This document shows positions 32,469 to 41,887 of a stretch of 64,000 nucleotides of DNA, in pieces. Within the stretch, counting starts at the first letter, position 1. Every line of letters begins with the position of its first letter. Source of the stretch: Bog-756 sp963841885 (GTDB taxonomy: Bacteria > Actinomycetota > Acidimicrobiia > Acidimicrobiales > RAAP-2); NCBI GenBank assembly GCA_963841885.1, contig CAWJEK010000021.1, forward strand, positions 62,001-126,000, read 5' to 3'. The notes beneath the pieces are model-generated. The model was not told the origin of the DNA. It made no database searches and worked only from the letters and a program-made list of their open reading frames with translations. The position numbers were made by a program, and so were the translations under genes.

Positions 32469-32527
32469 AACGCCCGAAACATGCTGTTCACAGCGCGGAA
32501 ATCGATCCGGCCGACGGGATCGCCCGT

Positions 32528-33773
32528 TCAGGCCGGCGCGTCCCTCGCGCCGGCCGCCACTTCCACGGGGGCGTCCCCCGACCGGGGGGCCGGATCGGGG
32601 GTGGGCCCCGGCGGTGGCGCCCCGGGGTCGGCCGCCTCGTCGGGTTCGGCGTTGCGTCGCAGGGAGCGGGTGGAAGAGGGTGAAGAGGATCACCCCGAGG
32701 GCCAGGACGCCGAACGGGATGAAGGCGTTGACGCTCGAAACGTAGAGGGGGAACAGGACGAGCCCCGACAGCAGCACCGTCCACGCCCACAGGATGAGCA
32801 CGCTGCGGCGGTGCCCGTGGCCCAGGCGGAGCAGGCGGTGGTGGAGGTGGTTCTTGTCCGGCGTCGAGAATCCGGTGCGGTTGGCCGTGCGGCGCACGAA
32901 GGCGAAGGCCATGTCCAGGATCGGCACGCCGAGGATGAAGAACGGGATGAACAGGGGGGCGAAGAAGAAGTAGGTCTGCCCGCTGCGGGCCGCCAGCCCC
33001 CCCACCGTGCCGGCCGAGCGTCCGCCGATCAGCATGGTGGAGGCCGCCATGAGCAGGCCGAGCAGGAGCGCGCCCCCGTCACCCATGAAGATCTTGGCCG
33101 GGTGGAAGTTGTGGGGCAGGAAGCCCAGGCAGATGCCGCACGTGACCACCGCGATCAGCGGGCCGATGTTGTCGCTCGGGAGGTTGCCGAGGTGCTGCAG
33201 GTGGAGTCCGTAGACGGCCAGCGCCCCCGATGCGATGGCCACGACGCCGGCGGCCAGGCCGTCGAGCCCGTCGATCAGGTTGACGGCGTTGGTGATGGCG
33301 ATCACCCACAACGCGGTGAGCAGGGGCGTCCACTCGGGCGAGAGCAGGAGGAAGCCCGCCAGCGGCACCTTGAACTGGAACCACGTGACGCCCATGAAGT
33401 AGAGGATGCTGGCCGCCAGGACCTGGCCCGCCACCTTGGCCGGGGCGGACATGTCCCGGAAGTCGTCGATCAGGCCCACCACGAAGATGGCGGCCGCCCC
33501 GAGCAGCAGCCCGAGCGGCTCCGACGACGCCCGGAACAGCTGGTCGAGGGCCGGCACCGACGCAGCCACGGCCCACGTCACCAGCATGCCGAGGAACATG
33601 GCCACGCCCCCCGACTGGGGGGTGACCCGCTGGTGCACCTTGCGGTCGTCGGGCTGGGCCACGTAACCGATCTGGACGGCGATCCGGCGGGCGGGGAAGG
33701 TCAGCACCCACGTGGAGACGGCCGCCACGACGAGGAGGACGGCGTACCAGTTGAGCGGGACGCCCGCGCTCAC
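32528..33773 (-). CDS. wecA: polyprenyl-phosphate GlcNAc-1-phosphate transferase WecA/MraY family (one frameshift)
   Basis: About 414 residues and ten or so membrane helices. Family motifs are HQRVTPQSGGVAMFLG, the metal-binding VGLIDDFRDMSA, NAVNLIDGLDGLAAG, KIFMGDGGALLLG and the cytoplasmic HLHHRLLRLGHGHRRS. Transfers a sugar phosphate from a UDP-sugar to decaprenyl phosphate, starting arabinogalactan or teichoic-type linker synthesis. The frame breaks near 32660; the corrected tail is Pro-rich and ends VEVAAGARDAPA. The mycobacterial wecA (rfe) lies in the same place before atpI. Confidence 0.88.
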
Positions 33774-33809
33774 CCGGTCATCCCGGGGCCGGGGCGGCCA
33801 CGGCCGGGG

Positions 33810-35114
33810 TCACGCCCCGGCCAGGTCCGGATACGGGGGGAAGCCGGCGCACAGCTCGCGCACCTCGGAGCGGATGACCCGCAGATCGGCGTCGTCGGCC
33901 CGCCCGCGCAGGGCCCGCCCGATCAGGGCGCCGACCCGGGCCATCTCGTCGGTCCCCATGCCGGTGGTGGTCATGGCCGCCGTGCCGAGGCGCAGCCCCG
34001 AGGTAACGAAGGGCGACCGGGGGTCGTCGGGGATGGTGTTCCGGTTGCAGGTCAGACCGGCCCGGTCCAGGACCTCCTGGGCCTCCTTGCCGGTCAGCTC
34101 GGCGTCGAAGGAGCGCAGGTCGCACAGGACCTGGTGGTTCTCGGTGCCCCCCGACACCAGGCGGATGCCCTCGGCGGCCACGGCGGCCGCCAGCGCCTGG
34201 GCGTTGGCCACCACCTGCGCCGCGTACCGGCGGAACTCGGGTCGGGCCGCCTCGGCGAAGGCCACGGCCTTGCCGGCGACCACGTTCTCGAGCGGGCCGC
34301 CCTGGAGTCCCGGGAAGATGGCGCTGTCCACCGCCTTGGCGTGCTCGGCCGTGCACACGATGGCGCCGCCGCGGGGCCCGCGCAGCGTCTTGTGGGTGGT
34401 GAAGGTCACCACGTCGGCCACCCCCACGGGCGACGGGTGGGCACCTCCGGCGATGAGCCCGGCGGGGTGGGCGGCGTCGAACAGGAACCGGGCGCCCACC
34501 GAGTCGGCGATCTCGCGGAAGGGCATCGGGTCGATGATCCGGGCGTAGGCCGTGGACCCGGCCACGATCAGCTGGGGACGGTGGGTCCGGGCCAGGTCGG
34601 CTACCTGGTCGAAGTCGATGATCTCGCCCGGCTTGTCGGGGTCGTCGGTGGCCGGCGACACCCCGTAGGACACGAAGTTCCAGATCTTCGAGGTGATGGA
34701 GGCCGGGGAGCCGTGGGTGAGGTGGCCGCCGTGGTCGAGCCGCATGGCGAGGACGGTGTCGCCCGGCTTGATCAGCGCCTGGTAGGCGGCCAGGTTGGCA
34801 TTGGAGCCGGCGTGGGCCTGGACGTTGGCGTGCTCGGCCCCGAACAGGGCCTTGCAGCGCTGGCGGGCGAGGTCCTCGACCTCGTCGATGACCTGGTTCC
34901 CGCCGTAGTACCGGCGACCGGGATAGCCCTCGGCGTACTTGTTGGTCAGCACCGAGCCGGTGGCGGCCAGGACCGCCGTGGAGGTGAAGTTCTCCGAGGC
35001 GATGAGCTGCAGCGTGCTGGACTGGCGCGCCTCCTCGTCACCCAGCAGGGACAGGATCTCGGGATCGCCGGCCAGCCAGGGGTCGAAGGGCGAGGCGTGG
35101 GCGTGGCTGCTCAT
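33810..35114 (-). CDS. glyA: serine hydroxymethyltransferase
   Basis: 434 residues starting MSSHAHASPFDPWLAG. Shows the PLP-enzyme signatures LQLIASENFTS, YAEGYPGRRYYGG, HVG-type HGGHLTHG and the Schiff-base Lys in VVTFTTHKTLRGPRGG. Converts serine plus THF to glycine plus methylene-THF. Its ATG overlaps the rpiB stop (ATGA), so the two are coupled. Confidence 0.97.
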   Translation of the reverse strand: MSSHAHASPFDPWLAGDPEILSLLGDEEARQSSTLQLIASENFTSTAVLAATGSVLTNKYAEGYPGRRYYGGNQVIDEVEDLARQRCKALFGAEHANVQAHAGSNANLAAYQALIKPGDTVLAMRLDHGGHLTHGSPASITSKIWNFVSYGVSPATDDPDKPGEIIDFDQVADLARTHRPQLIVAGSTAYARIIDPMPFREIADSVGARFLFDAAHPAGLIAGGAHPSPVGVADVVTFTTHKTLRGPRGGAIVCTAEHAKAVDSAIFPGLQGGPLENVVAGKAVAFAEAARPEFRRYAAQVVANAQALAAAVAAEGIRLVSGGTENHQVLCDLRSFDAELTGKEAQEVLDRAGLTCNRNTIPDDPRSPFVTSGLRLGTAAMTTTGMGTDEMARVGALIGRALRGRADDADLRVIRSEVRELCAGFPPYPDLAGA

Positions 35115-35566
35115 GTGGTGGCGTGCTGCCTTTCCTGGTCGGTGATCTGGTCGATGCGCCGCTGGTGGCGGCCCCCCTCGAATTCGACGGCGAGGAAGGC
35201 GTCGACGCTCTCGAGGGCGGTGGCCCTCCCCGTGGTCCGCTCCCCGAGGCACAGCACGTTGGCGTCGTTGTGCCGCCGGGCGAGCCGGGCGGAGGTCACG
35301 TCGTGGACCACCGCCGCCCGGATGCCGGGGACCTTGTTGGCCGCGATGCCGATGCCGATGCCCGACCCGCAGACGCACACACCGCACTCGGCCGGACCGT
35401 GGGCCACGGCCTCGCCCACGGCTCGCCCGTAGACCGGGTAGTCGACCGACACCTCGGCCGAGTCGGTACCGAGGTCGTCGACGTCGTGGCCGGCCGCCGT
35501 CAGGTGGGCGGCTATCGCCGTCTTCAGGGCGTAGCCCCCGTGGTCCGAGCCCACCGCGATGCGCAT
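35111..35566 (-). CDS. rpiB: ribose-5-phosphate isomerase B
   Basis: 151 residues of the RpiB/LacA fold: MRIAVGSDHGGYALKTAI, CGSGIGIGIAANKVPGIRAA and RRHNDANVLCLGERTTG. The Cys in GVCVCGSG matches the catalytic position. Interconverts ribose-5-P and ribulose-5-P in the cytoplasm. Divergent from the thiolase-like gene at 35656. Confidence 0.95.
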   Translation of the reverse strand: MRIAVGSDHGGYALKTAIAAHLTAAGHDVDDLGTDSAEVSVDYPVYGRAVGEAVAHGPAECGVCVCGSGIGIGIAANKVPGIRAAVVHDVTSARLARRHNDANVLCLGERTTGRATALESVDAFLAVEFEGGRHQRRIDQITDQERQHATT

Positions 35567-35655
35567 GGACCGAGTGTACCGAGCGCAGCGGCGCCGGTCC
35601 GGGGGCCACCCCCCTGGACAGCGGCCTCCAGGGGCGCCGGTAGGCTCGCAGGACG

Positions 35656-37254
35656 ATGCCCCTCCACCCCTCCACCCCGGTGGTCGTGGGGGTCGGTCAG
35701 GTGACCAACCGGCCCCATACCGAGGGGGAAGGGTCCTTGGCCGACCGTCCCGAGCCGCTGGGCCTGATGCTCGACGCCGTCGCCGCGGCCCTCGAGGACT
35801 GTGACGGGACCCCGGCCGGGGGGAGCGCCACCGCGGGCCGGGCGCTGCTCGCCCGCACCGGGTCACTCCGGGTGGCCAACCCGCTGAGCTGGAAGTACGT
35901 CGACCCGGGCGCCCTCCTGGCCGAGGAGCTCGGCATCGAGCCGGCCGAGATCCTGGTCACCACCACGGGCGGCAACAACCCGCAGTCACTGGTCAACGCC
36001 ACCGCCCTGGCCATCGGACGGGGGGAGCTCGACGTCGCCATCATCGCCGGGGCCGACTGCCACTACACCCAGGCCGCCGCCCGCCGGCACCCGGACCGGC
36101 CGCTGCTGCCCTGGACCGTCCAGCCGGCCGACACCGTGCCGCCCACGCTGTTCGGCAGTGACCGGCGGGGCACCACGCGTTCGGAGGAGGAGCGCGGACT
36201 CGACCTCCCGATCCACGTGTTCCCCCTCTTCGAGAACGCCCTCCGGGCGGAACACGGCCGGACCCTGCCCGAGCACCTCGCCCACCTCGGTGGGCTCTGG
36301 TCCCGGTTCTCCGACGTGGCGACGGGCAACCCGTACGCCTGGATACGCGAGCCGTGGACGGCCGAGGCGCTCGTCACCCCCACCGAGTCCAACCGGATGG
36401 TCGCCTACCCGTACACGAAGCTGCTGACCGCCGACCTCCAGGTCGACCAGGGGGCGGCGGCCGTCCTCTGCTCGGCGGAGGCGGCGGAGGCGGCCGGAGT
36501 GCCGCGGGACCGCTGGGTCTTCCCGTTGGCCGGGGCCGATGCCGAGGACCACTGGTTCCTCTCCCACCGGGCCGACTTCCACTCCTCCCCCGCCATCCGA
36601 CTGGCCGGCGCATCCGCGCTGGCCCTGGCCGGCACGACGGTCGACGCCGTCGACCACCTCGACCTGTACTCGTGCTTCCCCTCGGCCGTGGAGATCGCCG
36701 CCCGTGAGCTCGGCCTGGCGGACGACGACCCCGACCGGCCCCTGACCGTCACCGGAGGCCTGACCTTTGCCGGCGGACCCGGCAACAACTACGGCACCCA
36801 CGCCCTGGCCACCATGGTCGGAGCCCTGCGGGAGGCGCCCGGGACCATCGGGCTCACCACCGGTCTGGGCTGGTACGTCTCCAAGCACAGCATCGGCCTG
36901 TACGGCACCGAGCCGCCGGCCGGCCCGTCCCACGACGGCGATCCGCTGCCGACCGGCACGGTGGTCGAGACCGCGGCCGGGTTCGCCTGGGCCGACCCGC
37001 AGGTCGCCATCGGGGCACTCCCCCAGTGCTCGCCCGACGCCGATGCCCGGGGTGAGGTGACCGTCGAGACGTACTCGGTCTCGTTCGGTCGGGACGGCGC
37101 TCCCGAACGGGCGGTGGTGGCGTGCCGGACGCCCGAGGGCCGTCGCGCCTGGGCCCGTGTGACGGACGCCGCCCACCTGACCCTGCTCGTGACCGAGGAG
37201 GGATGCGGACGGCTCGGCACCCTCCGTCCCGACGGCGAGGTCGACCTCCGCTAG
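35656..37254 (+). CDS. thiolase-like acetyl-CoA acetyltransferase homologue lacking the standard Cys
   Basis: 532 residues with a thiolase-fold body (GELDVAIIAGADCHYTQAAA, NPYAWIRE, DHLDLYSCFPSAVEIAAREL, GGLTFAGGPGNNYGTHALATM) and a C-terminal beta-rich OB-like extension (residues ~445-532). At the nucleophile position the protein reads TTTGGNNPQSLVN (residues 103-115), so the usual Cys is replaced. The GHP motif is also changed (GNNYGTHAL). It belongs to the actinobacterial long thiolase-like group; the Cys of DLYSCFPS could take part in chemistry. Substrate unknown. Confidence 0.75.
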   Translation: MPLHPSTPVVVGVGQVTNRPHTEGEGSLADRPEPLGLMLDAVAAALEDCDGTPAGGSATAGRALLARTGSLRVANPLSWKYVDPGALLAEELGIEPAEILVTTTGGNNPQSLVNATALAIGRGELDVAIIAGADCHYTQAAARRHPDRPLLPWTVQPADTVPPTLFGSDRRGTTRSEEERGLDLPIHVFPLFENALRAEHGRTLPEHLAHLGGLWSRFSDVATGNPYAWIREPWTAEALVTPTESNRMVAYPYTKLLTADLQVDQGAAAVLCSAEAAEAAGVPRDRWVFPLAGADAEDHWFLSHRADFHSSPAIRLAGASALALAGTTVDAVDHLDLYSCFPSAVEIAARELGLADDDPDRPLTVTGGLTFAGGPGNNYGTHALATMVGALREAPGTIGLTTGLGWYVSKHSIGLYGTEPPAGPSHDGDPLPTGTVVETAAGFAWADPQVAIGALPQCSPDADARGEVTVETYSVSFGRDGAPERAVVACRTPEGRRAWARVTDAAHLTLLVTEEGCGRLGTLRPDGEVDLR

Positions 37255-37259
37255 GCGGA

Positions 37260-38396
37260 CTACGTCGGCGTGGCGCCGAGTCGGGGGGCGGTGCTCCCGT
37301 GGTCCCGGTAGCGGTGCCGGAAGGCGGCGTAGGCCACCGGGCCGGCCAGCATCGGCAGCCAGTAGGAGGCGAGACGGTAGGCGAGCGTGGCCAACACCGC
37401 CTGGGCCCCGTCGAGGCCGGCGAGGGTGAGGAATCCGGCGAGGCTGGCCTCGACCACCCCGATGCCACCGGGGGTGATGGGCAGGAGCCCGATGACCCCG
37501 GCCACGGCGTAGGCCAGCAGGATCAGCGACGGTCGCGGATGGGCCCCCACGGCCCGGACGCAGAACAGCAGGCAGAGGTAGTCGAAGAGCAGCCGGCCCA
37601 CCGACAGCAGGGTCGCCTGCCACCACTGCTCGCCCAGCACCGTCCGGATCACGTTGCGCTGCTCGATCAGCCGTTCGGGGAGCCCCTCCAGCCGGGGCCG
37701 TTTCTTGAGCGCCCGGTTGCGCACGGCCTGGGCAACCCGCCCGGCCCACAGCAACGGAGCGTCGAAGACCATGACCGTCGCCCCGAAGGCGGTGAAGAGG
37801 ACGAAGCCAACCGCCCCGATCCAGGCGGCGTCCGTCAGGCCCGAGGCGACCGGGGCGCCGAACGCCACCACGGGCAGGACGAACACGGGCAGCGCCAGCA
37901 GGCCGCCGATGCCGAGGAAGGAGAAGGCGGTCAGGCCGCTGACCGACTCGGTCGGATCCATGCCGGCGGTGCCCAGCATCCGGAACTGCACGGCGGCGCC
38001 GGCCGCCGCGCCGCCCGGCACGATCAGCGAGATGGCGTTGCCGGCCAGCTGGGCGGTGATGACCGAGAACCAGGCCTTGGTGCGCAGGGCGATGCGCTGG
38101 AGGGAGAAGGTGCAGGCGAAGTGGATGCACTCCGCCAGCAGAGCGGGGACGAACCAGAGCAGGTTGAGCGTCGCCAACTTCGGCCACGAGTGGAACACGG
38201 CCAGGATGCTGGGGGCGACCAGGTAGAGGACCACTCCGGTGAAGGCGAGCGCGATGGACCGCTTGACCAGTGACTTCCACCGGATGGGGGTCTGCTGCTG
38301 CGCCTCGAAGCGACGCTCGAACGAGCGGGGGTTGGGCTCCTCGGGCAGGCCGGGAACCGTGGTCACGTCGTCACCGCCCCCGTCGCCCCCGGCCAT
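37260..38396 (-). CDS. flippase-like membrane protein (lysylphosphatidylglycerol synthase TM region, UPF0104 family)
   Basis: 378 residues, about eight membrane helices after a soluble, charged N-terminal 45 residues. Characteristic motifs are LIVPGGAAAGAAVQFRML and VIGLLPITPGGIGVVEASL, the PGG/PGGxG pair of this family. No soluble transferase domain is present, so it is the stand-alone lipid flippase-like form, probably acting on a lipid-linked substrate at the plasma membrane. Confidence 0.8.
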   Translation of the reverse strand: MAGGDGGGDDVTTVPGLPEEPNPRSFERRFEAQQQTPIRWKSLVKRSIALAFTGVVLYLVAPSILAVFHSWPKLATLNLLWFVPALLAECIHFACTFSLQRIALRTKAWFSVITAQLAGNAISLIVPGGAAAGAAVQFRMLGTAGMDPTESVSGLTAFSFLGIGGLLALPVFVLPVVAFGAPVASGLTDAAWIGAVGFVLFTAFGATVMVFDAPLLWAGRVAQAVRNRALKKRPRLEGLPERLIEQRNVIRTVLGEQWWQATLLSVGRLLFDYLCLLFCVRAVGAHPRPSLILLAYAVAGVIGLLPITPGGIGVVEASLAGFLTLAGLDGAQAVLATLAYRLASYWLPMLAGPVAYAAFRHRYRDHGSTAPRLGATPT

Positions 38397-38411
38397 CGTC
38401 CGTTGCCGTCC

Positions 38412-38573
38412 TCAGCCCCCGGCCGGCCCGGCCACGGTGGCCGGGACGATGTGCCCGCCACCGGGATGGACCGCCGCCGAGACGCCCGCACCGGTCCCGC
38501 CGTCGAGGCTGGACGCCGCGGTGTCCGCCGTCCATTCGAACCTCGGGTCCCGGGTCCCCTGGATGTCGGCCAT
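38412..38573 (-). pseudogene. N-terminal remnant of a serine hydrolase (beta-lactamase family)
   Basis: ATG 38573, with a good GAGGGAG site 8 nt before it, opens a 53-residue reading MADIQGTRDPRFEWTADTAA, then TGAGVSAAVHPGGGHIV, ending TVAGPAGG and a stop. The N-terminus resembles the start of EstB-type serine hydrolases (MADIQGTCDPRF, then GASVAV). The catalytic SxxK region and everything after is missing. Either a decayed gene or a very short protein; it ends 15 nt before the flippase-like gene on the same strand. The rest of the gap to greA (38574-38814) shows no gene. Confidence 0.4.
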
Positions 38574-38814
38574 CGTCGCGTCTCCCTCGTACGGTGCTGA
38601 GGCCCCGATTGTTCCACGGCCGACCCCCGTCGGACCGCACCGGGGGTGCCGAGCGTCGGTCGGCGGGCCCCACCGGGTCCGGTCCCCCCGATCCTACGGA
38701 TCCCGCACCCGGCGACGTGCACGTGGCGGACCCGTCACCGCCGGTCACGACCGGGCCTGACCTCCGTCGGGGGCCGTGCCGCACCCGCCCCGGGACCCGT
38801 TACCCTTGTAACCC

Positions 38815-39300
38815 GTGAGTGACGCGTCCGACACCCGACTGACCCGAGACACCTACGAGCGCCTCCAGGCGGAGCTCGAGGACCTCACCACGCGCGGCCG
38901 GGTGGAGATCGCCGCCCTCATCGAGGCGGCCCGGGCCCTCGGTGACCTGAAGGAGAACGGCGACTACCACGCCGCCAAGGACAGCCAGGGCAAGATGGAG
39001 TCCCGCATCCGTCAGCTCGAGCAGATGCTCAAGAACGCCACCGTCGTCGACGGGGCGGCCGTGTCGGACGGGACCGTGGCCCACGGCTCCGTCGTGACCC
39101 TCCGCTACGAGGGCGACGACGAGGACGACACCACGGACTACTTCGTCGGCAGCATCGAGGAGCGCCAGGGGGACCTGACCGTGGTCTCCCCCGGGTCGCC
39201 GCTGGGCCAGGCCCTCATCGGCCACGCCGTCGGCGACACCGTCGAGTACGCCGCGCCCGGGGGGAACCTCCGGGTCGAGATCGTCGAGATCGGAGCCTGA
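38815..39300 (+). CDS. greA: transcription elongation factor GreA
   Basis: 161 residues: an N-terminal coiled coil with the acidic tip motif ARALGDLKENGDYHAAKDSQ that enters the RNA polymerase secondary channel, then the FKBP-like C-terminal domain (GSPLGQALIGHAVGDTVEYAAPGG). Rescues backtracked RNA polymerase. GTG start; leuC follows after 4 nt. Confidence 0.96.
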   Translation: MSDASDTRLTRDTYERLQAELEDLTTRGRVEIAALIEAARALGDLKENGDYHAAKDSQGKMESRIRQLEQMLKNATVVDGAAVSDGTVAHGSVVTLRYEGDDEDDTTDYFVGSIEERQGDLTVVSPGSPLGQALIGHAVGDTVEYAAPGGNLRVEIVEIGA

Positions 39301-39304
39301 ACCC

Positions 39305-40714
39305 GTGAGCGAGCCGCGCACGCTGTCCGAGAAGGTGTGGGACGCCCACGTCGTCCACGCCGGGGACACCGAGGAGCCCGACCTCCTCTTCATCGACCTC
39401 CACCTGGTGCACGAGGTGACGTCCCCGCAGGCCTTCGACGGCCTCCGCCTGGCCGGCCGGCCGGTGCACCGGCCCGACCTCACGATCGCCACGGCCGACC
39501 ACAACGTCCCGACCACCGACATCGACAAGCCGGTGGCCGACCCCGTCTCGGCCAAGCAGCTCTCGGTGCTCAACGCCAACTGCGCCGAATTCGGGATCAC
39601 CTGCTATCCGATGGGCGACGCCAACCAGGGCATCGTCCACATCATCGGGCCCGAGCAGGGACTGACCCAGCCGGGCATGACCATCGTCTGCGGCGACAGC
39701 CACACCTCGACCCACGGGGCCTTCGGTGCCCTGGCCTTCGGGATCGGCACGAGCGAGGTGGAGCACGTGCTCGCCACCCAGACGCTCCCCCAGCGACGCC
39801 CGGCGACCATGTCGGTGACCGTCGACGGCGAGCTGCCGCCCGGGGTCACGGCCAAGGACCTGGTGCTCGCCGTGATCGGCCGGATCGGCACCGGTGGGGG
39901 CAGCGGCCACATCATCGAGTACCGCGGCTCGGCCGTCACCGGCCTGACCATGGAAGGCCGCATGACGGTGTGCAACATGTCGATCGAGGGTGGGGCCCGG
40001 GCCGGGATGGTGGCCCCCGACGACACCACGTTCGCCTACCTCGAGGGCCGCGACCACGCCCCCAAGGGCGCCGCCTGGGAGCAGGCGCTCGACTACTGGC
40101 GCTCGCTGCCGACGGATCCCGGGGCGACCTTCGCCCGGGAGGTCGTCCTCGACGGCGCCTCACTCGCCCCGTTCGTCACCTGGGGGACGAACCCGGCCCA
40201 GGTGGCCAGGATCGACGGCGCCGTGCCGGTGCCCGACGAATTCGACACGCCGGCCGAGCGGGAGTCGGCCGCCCGGGCGCTCGAGTACATGGGCCTGGTG
40301 GGTGGCACACCGCTCACCGAGGTGCCGGTGGACACCGTCTTCATCGGGTCGTGCACCAACGGCCGTATCGAGGACCTGCGGGCCGCCGCCGAGGTGCTCC
40401 GGGGTCGACGTGTGTCGGCCGGCATCCGCGCCCTCGTCGTCCCGGGATCGCACCGGGTCAAGGCCCAGGCCGAGTCCGAGGGCCTCGACGCCGTCTTCAC
40501 GGCGGCCGGGTTCGACTGGAGGGAGCCTGGCTGCTCGATGTGTCTGGCCATGAACCCCGACAAGCTCCAGCCCGGCGAGCGGGCCGCCTCGACGTCCAAC
40601 CGCAACTTCGAGGGTCGCCAGGGCCGCGGCGGTCGCACCCATCTGGTGTCGCCGGCGGTGGCGGCGGCCACCGCGGTGGCCGGACGGTTCGCCGACCCGG
40701 GGGAGCTCGACTGA
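39305..40714 (+). CDS. leuC: 3-isopropylmalate dehydratase large subunit
   Basis: 469 residues of the aconitase family: VVHAGDTEEPDLLFIDLHLVHE, IVCGDSHTSTHGAFG, and [4Fe-4S] ligands in IGSCTNGRIEDL and GCSMCLAMNPD (Cys-x-x-Cys). Isomerises 2- and 3-isopropylmalate in leucine synthesis with LeuD. Its stop and the leuD start share one base (TGATG). Intact. Confidence 0.97.
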   Translation: MSEPRTLSEKVWDAHVVHAGDTEEPDLLFIDLHLVHEVTSPQAFDGLRLAGRPVHRPDLTIATADHNVPTTDIDKPVADPVSAKQLSVLNANCAEFGITCYPMGDANQGIVHIIGPEQGLTQPGMTIVCGDSHTSTHGAFGALAFGIGTSEVEHVLATQTLPQRRPATMSVTVDGELPPGVTAKDLVLAVIGRIGTGGGSGHIIEYRGSAVTGLTMEGRMTVCNMSIEGGARAGMVAPDDTTFAYLEGRDHAPKGAAWEQALDYWRSLPTDPGATFAREVVLDGASLAPFVTWGTNPAQVARIDGAVPVPDEFDTPAERESAARALEYMGLVGGTPLTEVPVDTVFIGSCTNGRIEDLRAAAEVLRGRRVSAGIRALVVPGSHRVKAQAESEGLDAVFTAAGFDWREPGCSMCLAMNPDKLQPGERAASTSNRNFEGRQGRGGRTHLVSPAVAAATAVAGRFADPGELD

Positions 40715-41307
40715 TGGAGGCCGTGCAGCTGGTGACCGGCCGGGCCGTGCCCCTCGACCGTTCGGACGTCGACACCGACCAGATCATCCCGTCGGACTGG
40801 CTCAAGCGCGTCGAGCGCACCGGATTCGGGGCCGGTCTGTTCAGCGAGTGGCGGGACGACCGCGACTTCGTCCTGAACCGGGAGGAGTACGCCGGGGCGA
40901 CCATCCTGGTGGCCGGACCCAACTTCGGCACCGGATCGTCCCGGGAGCACGCCGTGTGGGCCCTCCAGGACTACGGCTTCGCCGCCGTGGTGTCGCCCGG
41001 ATTCGGCGACATCTTCCGGAACAACTGCACCAAGGCCGGCCTGGTTCCCGTCCAGGTGGATCCCGCCGTCGGCCGGGCGCTGCTCGACGCGTTGGCCGCC
41101 GACCCGACGTTGGAGATCACCATCGACGTGACGCGGGGCACGCTCGACGCCCCGGCCGCCGGGATCGAGACGACCTTCCCGCTCGACGAGTTCACCCGGG
41201 CCCGGCTGCTGAACGGCTGGGACGACATCGGCCTGACACTGCGCCACGAGGACGAGATCCGCTCCTACGAGGCGCATCGCCCGGTCTGGCTCCCCTCCAC
41301 CCGCTGA
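40714..41307 (+). CDS. leuD: 3-isopropylmalate dehydratase small subunit
   Basis: 197 residues beginning MEAVQLVTGRAVPLDRSDVD, with the swivel-domain motifs DTDQIIPSDWLKR, GPNFGTGSSREHAVWAL and FGDIFRNNCTKAGL. Completes the LeuCD enzyme. A gap of 580 bp without a supportable gene follows. Confidence 0.97.
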   Translation: MEAVQLVTGRAVPLDRSDVDTDQIIPSDWLKRVERTGFGAGLFSEWRDDRDFVLNREEYAGATILVAGPNFGTGSSREHAVWALQDYGFAAVVSPGFGDIFRNNCTKAGLVPVQVDPAVGRALLDALAADPTLEITIDVTRGTLDAPAAGIETTFPLDEFTRARLLNGWDDIGLTLRHEDEIRSYEAHRPVWLPSTR

Positions 41308-41582
41308 GCGCCACCCGGCTCGGCCGGACCCGTCGCCGGCGTCCACCGGGGGAATCGCCCACGCCTTGATCGAAGGGCATCGCAAGCCTGCGTACCGTCC
41401 GGAATACGCCGGTCCGGTCGTCGCACCGGGTCGTAGCCCCTCGGCCGCGTCCGCCCGGGACGGAGAGCCCGCCGGGTCCCCGGCGCCGACCACCACGAGG
41501 GGCAGGGGGGCAGCCGACGTCGGGGAACCCGGAGGATGATGGAGTACGGATCAGTCCCCTTCGCCCGCACCCACGAACTGGT

Positions 41583-41612
41583 GTCGCCCGCCGGGCGACC
41601 TGACATGTCAGG
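41583..41612. promoter_or_regulatory. hairpin and perfect operator-like palindrome downstream of leuD
   Basis: Within the 41308-41887 gap, GTCGCCC-GCC-GGGCGAC (41583-41599) can form a 7-bp hairpin. It abuts CCTGACATGTCAGG (41599-41612), a perfect 14-bp palindrome. The rest of the gap contains no open frame I trust and no recognisable riboswitch; the palindrome is the only strong signal besides the terminator near 41815. Confidence 0.35.
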
Positions 41613-41800
41613 CGAAGTGTCCATCCGCCTTGGATGATGACCCTACACGAATAGGGATTGCCGCACAGGGACCGTTTGACCCCGGCCCCGGACCCAGCGG
41701 GGGGGTCGTCTCCCCGTCCGTTCTGACCTGGTGGTCTGCCGCCACCTGGTCCCTGGACCCGGCCCCGGGAACCGGACACGAACCGCCCCGGGAAACGGAA

Positions 41801-41830
41801 GAGGGGGCCCGGCCGGAGCCGGACCCCCTC
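41801..41830 (-). terminator. terminator of the IPT/PstS-like surface protein gene
   Basis: GAGGGGGCCCGGC-CGGA-GCCGGACCCCCTC forms a stem of about 12 pairs with a single mismatch and a 4-base loop, 58 nt past the stop at 41888. The U tract on the minus strand is weak (TTCCGTTTCCC). Confidence 0.55.
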
Positions 41831-41887
41831 CCGAAGGCACCCGAGGGGCGCTCCGTCAGAGTGCTGCAGGTACTGCGTGGGTTCCGC

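Noticed and set aside
38363..38722. 119-codon minus-strand frame before the flippase-like gene
   Set aside because: Arg/Pro/Gly-rich shadow sequence overlapping the serine hydrolase remnant, which has a better start and ribosome site.
41308..41887. Riboswitch in the leuD downstream gap
   Set aside because: I compared it by eye with common consensus cores (for example c-di-GMP) and found no match.
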